Shown: positions 1-10,955, counted from the first letter of the stretch. The stretch is 16,080 bases of DNA from Heterostelium multicystogenum (GCA_003667245.1 RCNN01000546.1:1-16080); one strand, 5' to 3'. Notes: generated from the letters alone by a model not told the origin. Numbers and translations: made by a program.

Positions 1-811
1 GCCAGTGATCAAGAGTACTATCCTGATCCTGAGGAGAGGGTTATGAACGATAATGATTTTATTACCAATGGAAAGACATATCTGAAGCTTTTAGGTGGTA
101 GACTGATACTATATGAATACAACCCAACTCTTGGCTATCCAACAATCCTAAACCTCTGTGGTCCACTGAAATGCCTTTATACAACATGCAAAAACCAATT
201 ACAGCTCATTTGGACCGTGATGGTTTCGTTATAACTGCTGCCAACGGTGTATTCAGACCAAAAGAGCTTGTAACCGTCGGCGCTACCGCTCTACATATAA
301 ATTGGATTGCTCTGCCAGACTTGATGACTGGGGATTCTCATTCATCAAGAACGACATGCTCATCGATGGATATATCTCAAAACCAGGAACATGGGCAAAC
401 TATCTTCAGCTTACCAACAAAACAACGACAATTGGCAACGGATACCTCAATCTCAGATGGAACGACACAACCGGAATCATTGACGTCTATCACACCAGAA
501 AACAAATGGTAGTCTGGTCAAGTCCGACCACCAACATTCCAGCACTCACCTGCAGGACATACCAATCGAACTTTGACAACACGACCCCACCACCCAAACT
601 TTGTATCTACTCAGCCTGTTTGACAAAACCGCCATTCTGGTGTCAAAGTTTCCCAAGCAACACCTACTACCTTCAAATGATATCGGGAGTGCCAGAATTT
701 GTTGCACCACCGAAGGAGGCAGAATCATATGGACAGCCAACACCAATCAAATACATGCAACTTTCAAAATCTGTGATATTTTTAATTGTGTCAATTTTCA
801 TGATTATTTAG
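1..811 (+). CDS. probable bulb-type (B-) lectin-like protein, 5' end outside window, frameshifted
   Basis: The reading frame is open from base 1, so the gene begins upstream. It is carried by three frames: frame 1 to about base 170, then the frame seen at 171-320, then the frame running to the TAG at 809-811. A further short shift lies at about 600-740. The protein has repeated short beta-strand-like units ending in hydrophobic-Trp-Ser/Thr motifs: QMVVWSSPTT (about 505-535) and GRIIWTANTN (about 718-747). It also has LKLLGGRLILYEYN (about 82-123) and LRWNDTTGIIDVYH (about 451-492). These resemble the sugar-binding strands of bulb-type lectins, such as the N-terminus of dictyostelid comitin, but the canonical QxDxNxVxY is not perfect in any repeat. 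The last residues (SVIFLIVSIFMII) are hydrophobic and could be a membrane or GPI-type tail. Family assignment is inferred from motif shape only; other beta-rich secreted proteins are possible. Confidence 0.5.
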
Positions 812-1250
812 CAATTCCAATAATGATTGAATTAAATGTATTTTACCCAACCATTTGTTTTTTATTCATCAATTTTGTGCGTTTGTATCCTTCGACAATC
901 TACTCAGTAAAATACAAAAATATAATCAAATAAATTCAAAAAAATATTTTCACTGAAAAAGGACATCCAATCAATTTAAAACCAGAGATTAGAGAAAAAC
1001 AAAATGTTTTATAATTAAAATTCCGATGAGGAAGATCAAAAATAAAAATCTAATTATGCTAGTTTTACATTTTTTTTTATTTTTTTTGACTTTTATTTGA
1101 TTTTTTTTAATTCAATTTTACATGAGGAAGACCAAATTTGGGAAGATTCCTAGATAAATCTTTCATGAATTTATTTAGTTAGTGTACAACTACCTTTATT
1201 CTATTATTATTATTACAGAACAACCTAAAAGCAAAGAAATTAACTTAGAA
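812..1250. other. AT-rich intergenic spacer
   Basis: This stretch is strongly AT-rich with long T runs near 1067-1110 and no sustained reading frame carrying recognisable protein. It should hold the 3' end of the lectin-like gene and the promoter of the ubiquitin ligase. A possible upstream exon end and acceptor (ttattacag, ending near 1218) could mean the ligase gene starts further upstream than the ATG at 1251. I cannot decide this from sequence alone. Confidence 0.5.
929..934 (+). terminator. candidate polyadenylation signal AATAAA after the lectin-like gene
   Basis: An AATAAA hexamer lies about 120 bases after the TAG at 811 and is followed by an A-rich stretch. It is the clearest match downstream of this gene, but such hexamers are common by chance in DNA this AT-rich. 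Confidence 0.3.
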
Positions 1251-4200
1251 TGTTAAATGAATTCTCCTATTTTAATGGGACAATGGTGTCTCAAAACTGT
1301 ATATCTATGGCCAACAGGGATTCAACTTTAAAGCTTACATTGATGATCAAAAAACAGATTTAGACTCATTGGCTTTAAGCTTTGGGTGCACCATTCTCAT
1401 CGTTGCTTGAGAAAAGTCAATCTAAATTCCCGTTTTGTCAGACAGTCTGGAATAAGAGTAACTACTTTGTGAGATGCAGAAACATGCCAAGAGAATGCCA
1501 ATGCAAGTATATGCATAGATTGCTTCGAGAAAGGAGACCACATGAAAGAAGGACATGATTATTCAGTTGAAAAGTCAGACCAAGGTGGATGCTGTGACTG
1601 TGGCATTATCGATGTCATTAAAGAAAAAGGCTTCTGCAGTGACCACAACCAACAGGCCAATTTTCCACACCCAAGTGAATACCTTGAGCCAGAGTTGAGA
1701 AAGAAAACTCCATCTTTTCTTCAGATTCTTGATCAACAACATTGTCAAAAAAACAGAAGACCTTTCAAAAATTAAAAGTGATCCAAATGATGACCTAACC
1801 AAGATTCACAATGTTGTTATGTGGCTTCAAGAGAAGACCCAAGAATTCTACACTCTCTGGCAAATTATAGCTGAAAATGGTCATGCAAACACTAGATCCC
1901 AAAACCTTTGAACTTAGCAAGCATTGCCCACTCCCATTCTTGACGCTCGGTGATCCAAAACTTGACGCTAACCTGCTTCCAACCAACTCTACCCAGTGAT
2001 CCTTGAATGTTCTGTTCCAGACTTTCATGGCGAATCCAAACATGTTTAGTATCTATAAATCCTTTATCCTTACGTTGATGGGCAATGTACCATTTAAAAT
2101 TGTCCTCTTTGAACAGTTTATGGCTTACTTTGACAGGCTTGATACCAAAATTAAATCTTACCTTGGAGGCCAGACGTTTATTCTTCCATCCATTTTCATC
2201 CCATTCTGTACAAAATCAAACATAAATCCTATTACCCAAATTTTTAAGATCTCTCGTAAGTACCTACAATGACTGGATCAAAGTTGAATTAACTAACTAT
2301 AGAATAGAATTCAATACTCTATTTAAGAAGTGTATTATTGATTGATGGGAGAAGAATGAAGCCAAATCGTTTGACAATCTTTTGCGTGAGAATAATGACC
2401 TTCACTATATCACTGACTTTATTGATCGCCAAGAGATTGCTGAATTTATTTACTTTCATGATGACATATTCAATGAATATCTCGTCATTATGGGGCAAAT
2501 CTCTGAGATTTCGGTTATTAGAAGAGCAACTATATATGCAATGGAGTATCCTCTTCCAGAGATATACCAACCTTTCCAAATAGAATTTGAAATCATCTCG
2601 GGAATGGATTTATTCTTTAAAAAACTTATGGAATTAAATTGTAGGTAATTGCTAAGCTTCTATTTCAATCTAATCTAATAATGTCTCTACAATACAAGTA
2701 TCTGGATACAAGTATATTAAAAAAATTATAGATTATATCAATCCATTCATTTCCAAAACTTCATACTTAACATTCAATAAGTAACTTTCTTTAAATAATT
2801 GTAAATAATATACATTATTGAATCACTAATGTTAATATTTCATCAGCTATCATTTATCTTCAAACGATATCTTTAATGGAGTGGATCTCATTAGAATGCA
2901 TAGTCCTCACGCAAAATTGTTTGGTGTCATAATGAAGAATATGGATTTCAATGCTAATATTGACCAAATCAAATCAATTGTTGATTACAAGCATCTAATG
3001 TTCATTCTTAACCAATGTATCTCACCGATCATGATGTTTAGACAATATGCTAAGCGATATTGGGAAAAGAATTTGAACGCTGGTAAATATGAATACATCT
3101 TCAAGATTTATTTATTATCTTCTCTTTTGCAAACCATTCAATATGTATCAATCCTGCTTGGACCAGATTATTTCTTAAATTACTTGATCAGTACTTTTAC
3201 TTCAAGCTTTCAAGCAACATGTATGTTTGGCTCAGTTTAGAATCATTCATTTCGAATACTCTGACTAACCAATGAATCATCTATTTTCTTTATATTAGCC
3301 AAATATCCACATTCATTGAATGATATGTTGCATCTACTCATAAACATACTACAAAATAGAGAGGAAGCTGAGTCAATCAGATATCATATAATTCAACTAC
3401 TCATCAATGGCGAGGAGACATATACAGATTTGAAAGATTTCAGACCAGATTTTTTACAAACTCCCTATAGTTAGCAAAATTATAGAAGAAGTCTCTGTCT
3501 CATCTGATGATGGAAAGCTAAATTTGAAGCCAGAGTATTGGAACCAATATGATTATTTTTATCCATACTGTTGGAAGGATTCCCAACCCTTAAACTCTCT
3601 TGAAAGGTACAGCAAGCAAATTAAGAGTAAAAACATAATATTCCCAGAACCATACAAATTGACAGATCTGAATCCAAACCTTTCCAAACTAAACGAATTG
3701 TTTGACTCGCCAGTACTCTACCATATTGCCTTCACAGTACTCCTGAAGTTTGTTCGTCCAGATTACATGTTGGAAGAATATTTTCCATCACTCTCTTTTA
3801 AAGATAGTGAATTCTTCATTAGTTCAGATGCAGCTGAATTGAATCAATCAGTCAATAATATCCTCTATTTACTCTCAATGTCAATTCGTCATTTCAACGA
3901 AGTAACAATGACCTCGCTCTCACCAGACCAACTCCAATCTCTCAGAACATCAGTCAAGAGTCAATTAGAAGGTTCCATCCAGGAACCTAAAGATGGAAAG
4001 TCAATATTTAATATGATAAAGAGATACTCTGTTTCATTCGAAGGTGATATTAAATCAATCAGTATCCTGGATTTACTTGCAGACATCTTTGGATTAGTCA
4101 ACAAAGACAAACAATTCTTGGAGAAGAAGAACTTGCTATTAAATATCTTGACAAGTCTCACTCAAGTGGACGAAAGCTTTAGAAAGTATTATCAAAAACA

Positions 4201-6014
4201 CCAGCATGATAATTGATGAAATAACCAAGAAAATCGATCTGGAAGAAAAAAACCAATAGGAAAATATTGCTGGAGAGACAGAATGCCATCAAAGAATCGA
4301 TGATGCGACAACAGATGTTATTCCTAAGCAGGGTAGATAATGATGAAATTGAAAATAACGATGGTGACAACACACTACCAACGTGCGTATCATGTCGAAG
4401 TACTGTCAATACTAATGAAAATCCACTATGCTTAATTGGTAGTTTCAGCAGCTATGGTTTCCTGGTAAACTCCAAGAAACAATCGATTAGAAAATATTAT
4501 CCAGAATTCAATAGTGAAGTCAAAAATGAGTATGACAATATCGGTAGTGAACAACATATGCATTCGGATAATTTAGAATGTTTGATCCAGCAATCCAAAG
4601 AATCATATTCAATTTTCATTCGAAGCTGTGACCACTACATACACATATCATGTAAAGAAGATTTCAGTGGAAGTAGAAAAAAGTTTTACTTGCCCTCTTT
4701 GCCGCAGGATATCAAATTTACTCTTACCAATCTCTTCTGAAAGCTCTATAAAAGCTGACCAAGATATATACTATTCAAGACCATTTTAGAAGCAGAAAAA
4801 TTCTATCACAATTTAAGCTTCGGACCTCAAATCCATAGATTTCTATGGAAGTATCCTTTACAATGATTGAAACTATCGAACTAATTACTCGCTCCACTCA
4901 TAACTACCAAATCAATCAGAGTGATGAAGCATATTATCCACTTACAGACCATGAATTCCAGCGACATATGAATACTCTCAGAATTGTTTATTTTAATACC
5001 AAGAAATATTGTAAAACCAACTCAAATGAATCCGTTGATTTATGGTCGGATCCTACCTATTCCAAATATGATCCATTCATAGTTGGAACCTATAACTACC
5101 TCTTAAACGACCAATCTGAACCAGATATCAATATCAGAAAAGCCTATGAAAGATTGATATTTTATATCATTGGAAATATTGTAGAAAGACTCGGATTAGA
5201 AGAGACCAACTTGATTCAAGAGCTAATCAATTACATTGAAAACAAGACCTGACGAGAGTGAATTCAACAATCAAATTGATACTGTTGTAGCTACATTGGA
5301 CCAGGTGTTGGCTCAATTCATTAGAAAATCATTCCTCCTCAAACATTGTATTTCAATTGATATGAATTCTCCATCCACCGTAAATAACCAGTTTCAAATC
5401 TCCATTGAAACATTCTCATCTATTGATTATCTTTTAACTATACTTAATCTTCCAAATTGGAGAGTAATTTTACAATTTAGCCAACAACAATCAATTCAGA
5501 GGGCAATGAAGACTAAACATTTGGTTTCATTTTGTCTTCCATCGGAATTACCTAAATTCATCGATCTTCCCGATGAAATAATTGTATGTTATTAAATCTA
5601 TGATTACAATCTATTCCTAACCAACAAACCTACTCACATGTTTAATTTCAAATTAATAGCATCTCTTCCTCACCTATAGTAAAAAGTCTTGTAACAAAAA
5701 CTGTAAAATTGATCCCAAAGTACTTTGTTTATTTGTGTGGATCACTCTTATGCTATACTAAAGAATGTTGCGATAATGAATTTAACAAACACAATTTAAA
5801 GTGTCAAGGAGGTGTTGGTATCTGTTTGTACTTATTTGCAACTACAATCTATTATGGATATCAAAACAATCTAGCACAAACCAGCATCTACTTTGATCAA
5901 CATGGTGAGAAATGTAACAAAATCCAAAACTCAGTCACTCTTGACAAGGCTGTCCTAAAGAAATTCTATATTTCATGGATCAAAGGCCAAATACATGAAA
6001 AATTCTCAAACTAA
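1251..6014 (+). CDS. UBR-box/RING-H2 N-recognin E3 ubiquitin ligase (UBR1/2/3 family), frameshifted
   Basis: This is an E3 ligase of the N-degron pathway, about 1,450 residues, somewhat short for UBR1. The start is uncertain. A zinc-binding UBR box lies at 1436-1646 (FPFCQTVW, YFVRC, ASICIDCF, HMKEGH, GGCCDCG, GFCSDH). The helical middle includes an arginine-poor version of the UBR1 core (ISPIMMFRQYAKRYWEKN, near 3025-3075). A helix resembling the one before the UBR1 RING (ERQNAIKESMMRQQMLF) precedes a RING-H2 at 4384-4702 with all eight ligands visible: TCVSC, SCDHYIHISC, TCPLC. The C-terminal UBR1-type cysteine/histidine region is at about 5690-5910 (GSLLCYTKECC, HNLKCQGGVGI, YFDQHGEKC). 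Introns supported by sites and phase are 2256-2307, 2645-2846, 3221-3298 and 5584-5659. Frame changes occur near 1500, 1725, 1900, 3460, 4200, 4255, 4680, 4845, 5245 and 5735, plus an in-frame TGA at 2343. Motifs stay intact across the breaks, so the gene is probably functional. Confidence 0.87.
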
Positions 6015-6357
6015 TAAACTTCATTTTATATCTTACTACTAATTGTATTGATTGAAAGTAACTTTACATTAGGTCCAGTATATATTCTACTACAATATAC
6101 AATAATAGCATATCAAAAGTCTTGATCATTGCATTACAATACTACATGTTTAGTATTTTGAATGGAAAATAAAGGTTACCTTGTTGTATTTTGATGATTG
6201 TGCAAATAGATTTTGTGTTTTTGAAATGATTTTAATTAAATTAAAAAATTTAGTAAAAAAACGAACGAGAGTCATTTTCCAAAATAAGTTTTTTTGAAGG
6301 ATCAAATAAATTTAATTAGTTATGTTTGTATTGTTGTAGATTGTTATAGATAGTATA
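6015..6357. other. AT-rich spacer between the ligase and helicase genes
   Basis: There is no coding signal here. It contains an AATAAA overlapping the ligase stop (6013-6018), another AATAAA at 6168-6173 followed by T-rich sequence, and A/T runs at 6240-6300 that are typical of a dictyostelid core promoter for the following helicase gene. Both neighbours are on the plus strand, so this must contain one terminator and one promoter. Confidence 0.5.
6168..6173 (+). terminator. candidate polyadenylation signal AATAAA of the ubiquitin ligase
   Basis: The hexamer lies about 150 bases after the TAA at 6012-6014 and is followed by a T-rich stretch. A second AATAAA overlaps the stop itself. Either could act; support is from motif only. 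Confidence 0.35.
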
Positions 6358-8820
6358 ATGAGGGGTAATAAAGGTATTAAACAAAAAGGTACTCCTGCTA
6401 AAGGTGGACAAATGAAAAAGAATGGCAAGAAACAACAACAGCAACAAAAACAACAGAAAGTGAGTCAAAAGAAGATAGATCCAATCAAGGATATACAGAA
6501 TGGCGAGAAGAAGAAGCAGATGAAGATGCAGATACAGAAGCAGAGAATCAAGAACTTCAAGAAGACAAAGAGCTCGCGTGGAAATGATGTGAGCTTGAGG
6601 ATGTCGATGATATCTCGCTGGAGGAGTACAGACAGTCAGAGATCAACACAGAGAAGCGTCAGAAGGACCATGTGCTTGAAGGCGGTGACGAATACGACGA
6701 TTTCGACATCCTCAGTGAAGCTACGATGCCAGTGTTTGAGTATGCCGCCGACGATATTGCATCGATGGAGATCCTTGGCCAGGATCAGCAGCATCTCAAT
6801 CGTGGAGGAAGAAAGCTGAAGACACAAGAAGAAATCGAGGAAGACAACGCCAACAGCATCGCAAACAATAGCAACATTCGAAAGATGAGCAAGAAAGAGA
6901 AAGCAAAACAAAAGTTGGATAGGAAGATCAAAGATGCCAAGATGATTCATCTCAAGCAGTTGCCACCATTCAAGAGAATCTTTTGGAAGGACACAGTTCG
7001 TCTCAGTGACGACGAGCAACTTAACATCAGAAAGAAACACAAGATTAGAATCGATTTTAACGAGATAAAGACGAATGACTATATTATATCGGAGGATACA
7101 ACCAAAAGCACAAACAACAAGCTGAATGTTATACCTAGACCCATTACTACATTCGACGATAAGGATATACCCAAAGACATGGCAAAGTTCATCGAATTCC
7201 TAAAGATCAAACATAAGACTATAAAGGAGCCAACTCCAGTTCAAATGCAATCATGGAGTGCTGTACTAAGTGGAAACGATGTTCTGACCATTGCTCAGAC
7301 CGGTAGTGGTAAGACTCTCGGTTACTTGCTTCCAACTATTCCTCATATCATGGCACAGATGCGTGCCGCCAAGAATCAACCAAAGCCTGTGGATGGCGAG
7401 AAAACCGTACAACAATCTCTTAGCTCGATCAAAGGACCAATAGTGCTTGTTATTGTGCCCACAAGAGAGCTGGCACAACAAGTTGAATCGGTATGCAAGC
7501 CTCTCCGAACAAAGTTTGGAATCCACTCGCTTGCTGTATATGGTGGAATCAAAGCACACGAACAAAAGGAGATTCTCTCCGAAGAACACAACGAAATCAT
7601 TATTGCAACACCAGGTCGTCTAGTAGATTTGATTGAACGCTCTCATCAAGTTGCAGGTCTACTTTTCGAGAGTAACAATGCTGATTTTCGACGAAGCAGA
7701 TCGTATGCTTCAAATGGGTTTCGGTGATCAACTACAAAAGATATCAGAGCAAGTATGTAAATAGCAACTTAATTAAATACGAATGAACATAACGGTATTG
7801 ATACTTCAATCTTATAGATTAGACCAGATAGACAAACACTGATGTTTAGTGCTACTTTCCCTAAACCAATGCAAGAAGCTGCATCAAAATGGCTGAAGAG
7901 ACATCTAAAGATTAGAGTCAAGTCGAGCACAGCCAATCAGGAGAACACATCAGTTATTACAAAGAATGTGAAGCAAGTCATTTCAATCATGGATAAAGCC
8001 GAGGAGAAATACGAGCATTTCCTCAAGTTTATAAAGAGTGTCAATGAAAGAGAGCAAAATATGCGAAACAGAAGTTTGATCCTGGTGTTTGTCAATCAAA
8101 TTCGTCGAGTTGAACCGCTACAGAAACGGCTTGAGAAGTCCCTATCGATGGACAAGTCCAAGAAGAGACCGACAAAGATTGGTTGTATGCATGGTGACAT
8201 GAAGCAAGAGGAAAGAGATCAAACCATCAAAGACTTTAAGAGTGGAAAGATCACCGTATTGATTTCAACCGATATCCTTGGTAGAGGTATTCATATCAAT
8301 AATTTAAGATTCGTCATAAACTATGATTTCCCATTATCTTTAGATCAGGTATGTCCAAGCATAATATTACAGAATCAGCAACATAGAATATTTGCTTACT
8401 AATAATCATGTTGTAGTATATTCATAGAGTTGGTAGAACAGGTAGACAGGAAACAAAGGTCATTCTGTGTCGTACTTTGACCCAGCAATCGACAAGGTTA
8501 TGGCCACTGGATTAGTAAATATTTTGAAAGAATGTGAACAAAACTGTTAAACCAGATTTACTTGAACTTGCCAATACATGTCAAGTACCTCAAGAAGAAA
8601 CACCTGTATTTTACAACTCAAGAATACAATGAAGATGAAGAAGACGAAGACGAAAGAAGAAGATGATGATGATAGTGATTTTGATTTTGATATGAAAGAT
8701 TCTGAAGAAGATGAAGACGAAGATGATGATGACGACTTTGAAGTAGAAGAAGATGAATTAGATGAAGATGGTTATGAAGATGAAGATGAAGTTGAGGATG
8801 AAGATGAAGATGATGAATAA
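6358..8820 (+). CDS. DEAD-box ATP-dependent RNA helicase, p68/DDX5-like core with acidic extensions, frameshifted
   Basis: This predicted RNA helicase of about 775 residues shows every core motif: Q motif region (EPTPVQMQSW, near 7230), motif I AQTGSGKT (near 7300), Ia PTRELAQQV, Ib TPGRLVDLI, II LIFDEADRM (near 7685), III FSATFP, IV LILVFVNQI, V STDILGRGIHI and VI YIHRVGRTGR (8417-8446). The stretch after motif VI (LVNILKECEQTVKPDLLEL) matches the DDX5-type layout. The N-terminus is lysine/glutamine-rich and then acidic; the C-terminus from about 8630 is almost wholly Glu/Asp. Introns are 7753-7817 and 8349-8416. Frame changes lie near 6500, 7670 (just before DEAD), 8457, 8540 and 8665, with an in-frame TGA at 6585. 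The ATG at 6358 begins a basic leader with an AT-rich upstream region and no competing start. A nuclear role in RNP or ribosome assembly is likely, but the exact orthologue is not recognised. Confidence 0.92.
8632..8818 (+). repeat. GAA/GAT trinucleotide-rich tract encoding a poly-Glu/Asp tail
   Basis: This low-complexity DNA is built from GAA, GAT and GAC codons and forms the acidic tail of the helicase. It reads as uninterrupted acidic residues only after one frame change near 8665, where one frame ends in a short arginine run and the next continues as Asp/Glu. Such tracts often vary in length between strains. Confidence 0.8.
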
Positions 8821-8821
8821 A
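8816..8821 (+). terminator. candidate AATAAA overlapping the helicase stop codon
   Basis: The TAA stop of the helicase is part of an AATAAA hexamer. Only about 63 bases separate this stop from the stop of the convergent CBS gene, so the 3' untranslated regions of the two genes must be short or overlap. Confidence 0.3.
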
Positions 8822-8847
8822 TAATTTAAAACATTGTTATTACTTTG

Positions 8848-8853
8848 TTTATT
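8848..8853 (-). terminator. candidate polyadenylation signal of the CBS-domain gene
   Basis: TTTATT on the plus strand is AATAAA on the minus strand and lies about 30 bases past the CBS gene stop at 8884-8886, a usual spacing for a 3'-end signal. Confidence 0.4.
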
Positions 8854-8883
8854 TTGATTTGTTTTCTAAATACAGTTGGTTTC

Positions 8884-9667
8884 TTATTGGTTTTTGTTGT
8901 TCTTGTAAGAATAGGAATTGGCATCACTGAGGAACTCCCTTAGATATTTGATTGTTTCTTTTTGGTTATCATGCACGGACCTGATGAGGTCTTGAATAGA
9001 AACCATTCCAAGAACAGCATTGGTTTCTTTGTCTACCACTGGTAAATGACGGAATCTCTGGTTGGTCATAATAATGCATTGTATCAACTACACATTCATC
9101 GCTAGAGATAGTCTTTTACTCCACGAGTCATTACCTCACTGACAAAACTTTCTCTACTGCTCAAACCTTTGAGTGCTACTTTTCCAACATAGTCACGCTC
9201 TTAAAGATTCCCTCCAGCTGTCCATTAGAATCAAGAACCAAAATGGCACCAACCTTATTTTTGGTCATAACCCCTCAGTGCCTCTATAATCAACTGATTC
9301 GAATTAATAGTGGAGCAATTCTTTTTTTTCTTTAGTGTCCAAAATCTCCTTAATCTTTGTGTCTCCAAACACAAAGTAATTGGAAGGGGATTGAATTTCT
9401 AACACTTCTTTAGCAGCTGACTTATACTCATAGAGTGATTTCTTAGCTCCAGTAGCTGATTGCTCTGCTAATTGAATATTCGATTTCTTAAAGTATGTAC
9501 AACTTCCAAAATTCTATTCGAATTTACAACAAATAAAGAATTAATAATTAATATATATATTTTATATAAATATAATTTATAATTACATTTACTAAATTTG
9601 GATTTGTAAATAAAGAACTTGAGGATCTAACTCCGTATTTGGTAAGATTTACTAATCCATTCATCAT
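8884..9667 (-). CDS. tandem CBS-domain protein, CBSX3-like, probably mitochondrial, frameshifted
   Basis: This small protein (about 236 residues) is essentially a pair of CBS domains, modules that bind adenosine nucleotides and regulate partner proteins. The start MMNGLVNLTKYGVRSSSSLF is Ser/Arg-rich without acidic residues, like a mitochondrial presequence. A phase-0 intron lies at 9514-9586. The first CBS unit runs from FVFGDTKIKEILDTK through TINSNQLIIEAL, MTKNKVGAILVLDSNGQL and SERDYVGKVALKGLSS. The second runs from SEVMTRG and SSDECVVDTM to NQRFRHLPVVD and VLGMVSIQDLIRSV. The order SERDY-VALKG-SS-VSEVMT is the signature shared with plant CBSX3 and bacterial single-unit CBS proteins. Frame changes occur near 9067, 9115, 9200, 9270 and 9315; each is bridged by a matching continuation in another frame. 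It converges with the helicase gene. Confidence 0.85.
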
Positions 9668-10546
9668 TTTATATTTTTTCTTTTAATATTTATTTCCTTT
9701 ATATTAAAAGATAACTAACTAGACAATTAAATAAAAATAAAGATATATTCATTAAAATATAGAATTAAAATTCCTTTGAATTTCAAATTAATAGTTGGTT
9801 TAAGTCATTGTTCAAACTCAGAATTTCATATCCAATGTTCAATATCAAAAATTTAAATTGATTATTTTATTATTACAAAAGTGATAAGATTAGATCTCTT
9901 TTTGTTTATTGTTTTTTTTATTTTGTGTTAACTTTTACTTTATTTTATCAAGAAAACATAAATATATGAATAAAAATGTATTGAATTTAATATAATGTTG
10001 ATTTCAATATATATTTTGTTTAAATTTAATTAATTGTAATTATTATTATTTTTAATTAATAAAATATTAAAAATGTGTTATATTTTTTTTTTTTGTACAA
10101 AGTGGTGTTATATAAAGATGGATTGATTATTTTTATTTAAAATGTTTGTTAAAAAGTTATTGTATTATTTCTATTTTGGTAAGTTTAATCATTTTATTTT
10201 AAGTACAGGTTGATCGTGATGGTAGATTTGATTTGGTTAGTGGTTTTTTGTCAGGTATTCAAAATATTCCATTCAAGATTGATTGTTATCTTAATTAAGA
10301 AAATGTATTAAATCTATTAAGTCAAGCAGTCAATCATTCATTTAATCGTTTTAATAGTTGGTAATTGAATAACTAAATAAATTATTTGAATTTATCACTA
10401 TAAATATAATGATTAGTTGTTAATTGAATATTGATTACATATCTATTTCTAATTTGTTGAACAAAAGAACTAACTATTGATGAAATTTTTATTAAAATAC
10501 TAATATTTTGTATCATTATATATTTTATATTTTAAATTATTTGACA
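9668..10546. other. AT-rich divergent spacer between the CBS and secreted-protein genes
   Basis: This is mostly A/T homopolymers and short AT repeats, with promoters expected at both ends because the flanking genes diverge. The part at about 10140-10300 is less AT-rich and holds two short frames (a 23-codon start at 10142 and a stretch reading DRDGRFDLVSGFLSGIQNI near 10210-10266). They do not join into a convincing gene. Nothing else is recognisable. Confidence 0.5.
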
Positions 10547-10955
10547 ATGTCAAAATTACAAAGTAATAACTGTATATATATTTATATATTATTCATTGCA
10601 ATTGTTGGAATTATTGGAGCTGATGTTGTCCATGGCCAAGAGGAAGACTCTTTTTGATTTCGATCATTTTATATAATCAAGATGTATCCAAACGATGACA
10701 CGATTCAGCCTGGAGTCATCCAAGGAAATGCATTTTACTACAGCATCGAAAGTAGCGAACACCTCAACGAAGGATTCTTATTTGAATCTGCCCAATTGTC
10801 GATCGAAGACAATTGGTTCGAAGAATCACTTGTAGAGAAAATTGAAATTATATCCGATAATGAAAACTAAAACGATCGAAGATGTCTATGTCAAAGTATA
10901 TTACGACACCCTGTATCATAAATATAGATTAACAATCTTTAGAACTACCAAATAA
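10547..10955 (+). CDS. small predicted secreted protein of unknown function, interrupted
   Basis: The ATG at 10547 starts a leader with a hydrophobic core (IYIYILFIAIVGIIGADVV) and a plausible signal-peptidase site before HGQ. It is followed by an acidic stretch, an in-frame TGA at 10655, then a continuous acidic segment in the same frame beginning MYPNDDTIQPGVIQGNAFYY. A frame change near 10868 leads to TIEDVYVKVYYDTLYHKYRL and a TAA at 10953-10955. Total length would be about 135 residues. I recognise no family. The order of signal peptide, acidic body and Tyr-rich end suggests an exported or vesicle-lumen protein. The two interruptions match the error pattern of the neighbours, but a real pseudogene cannot be excluded for such a small unknown gene. 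Confidence 0.5.

Noticed and set aside
601..933. A second open frame overlapping the end of the lectin-like gene
   Set aside because: Its middle supplies the continuation of the lectin-like repeat (GRIIWTANTN), but its tail runs into AT-rich sequence typical of 3' untranslated DNA. I treat it as a frame change within one gene.
6636..7600. Minus-strand open frames opposite the helicase
   Set aside because: They lie across the helicase core motifs and show no protein-like features of their own.
8578..8820. A stand-alone 80-residue acidic protein
   Set aside because: It is the C-terminal tail of the helicase in a shifted frame; the neighbouring frame carries the same acidic stretch directly after the helicase core.
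9540..10100. AT-rich tract as a replication origin or centromere-like element
   Set aside because: Its composition is normal for intergenic DNA of this type of genome, and part of it is an intron of the CBS gene.
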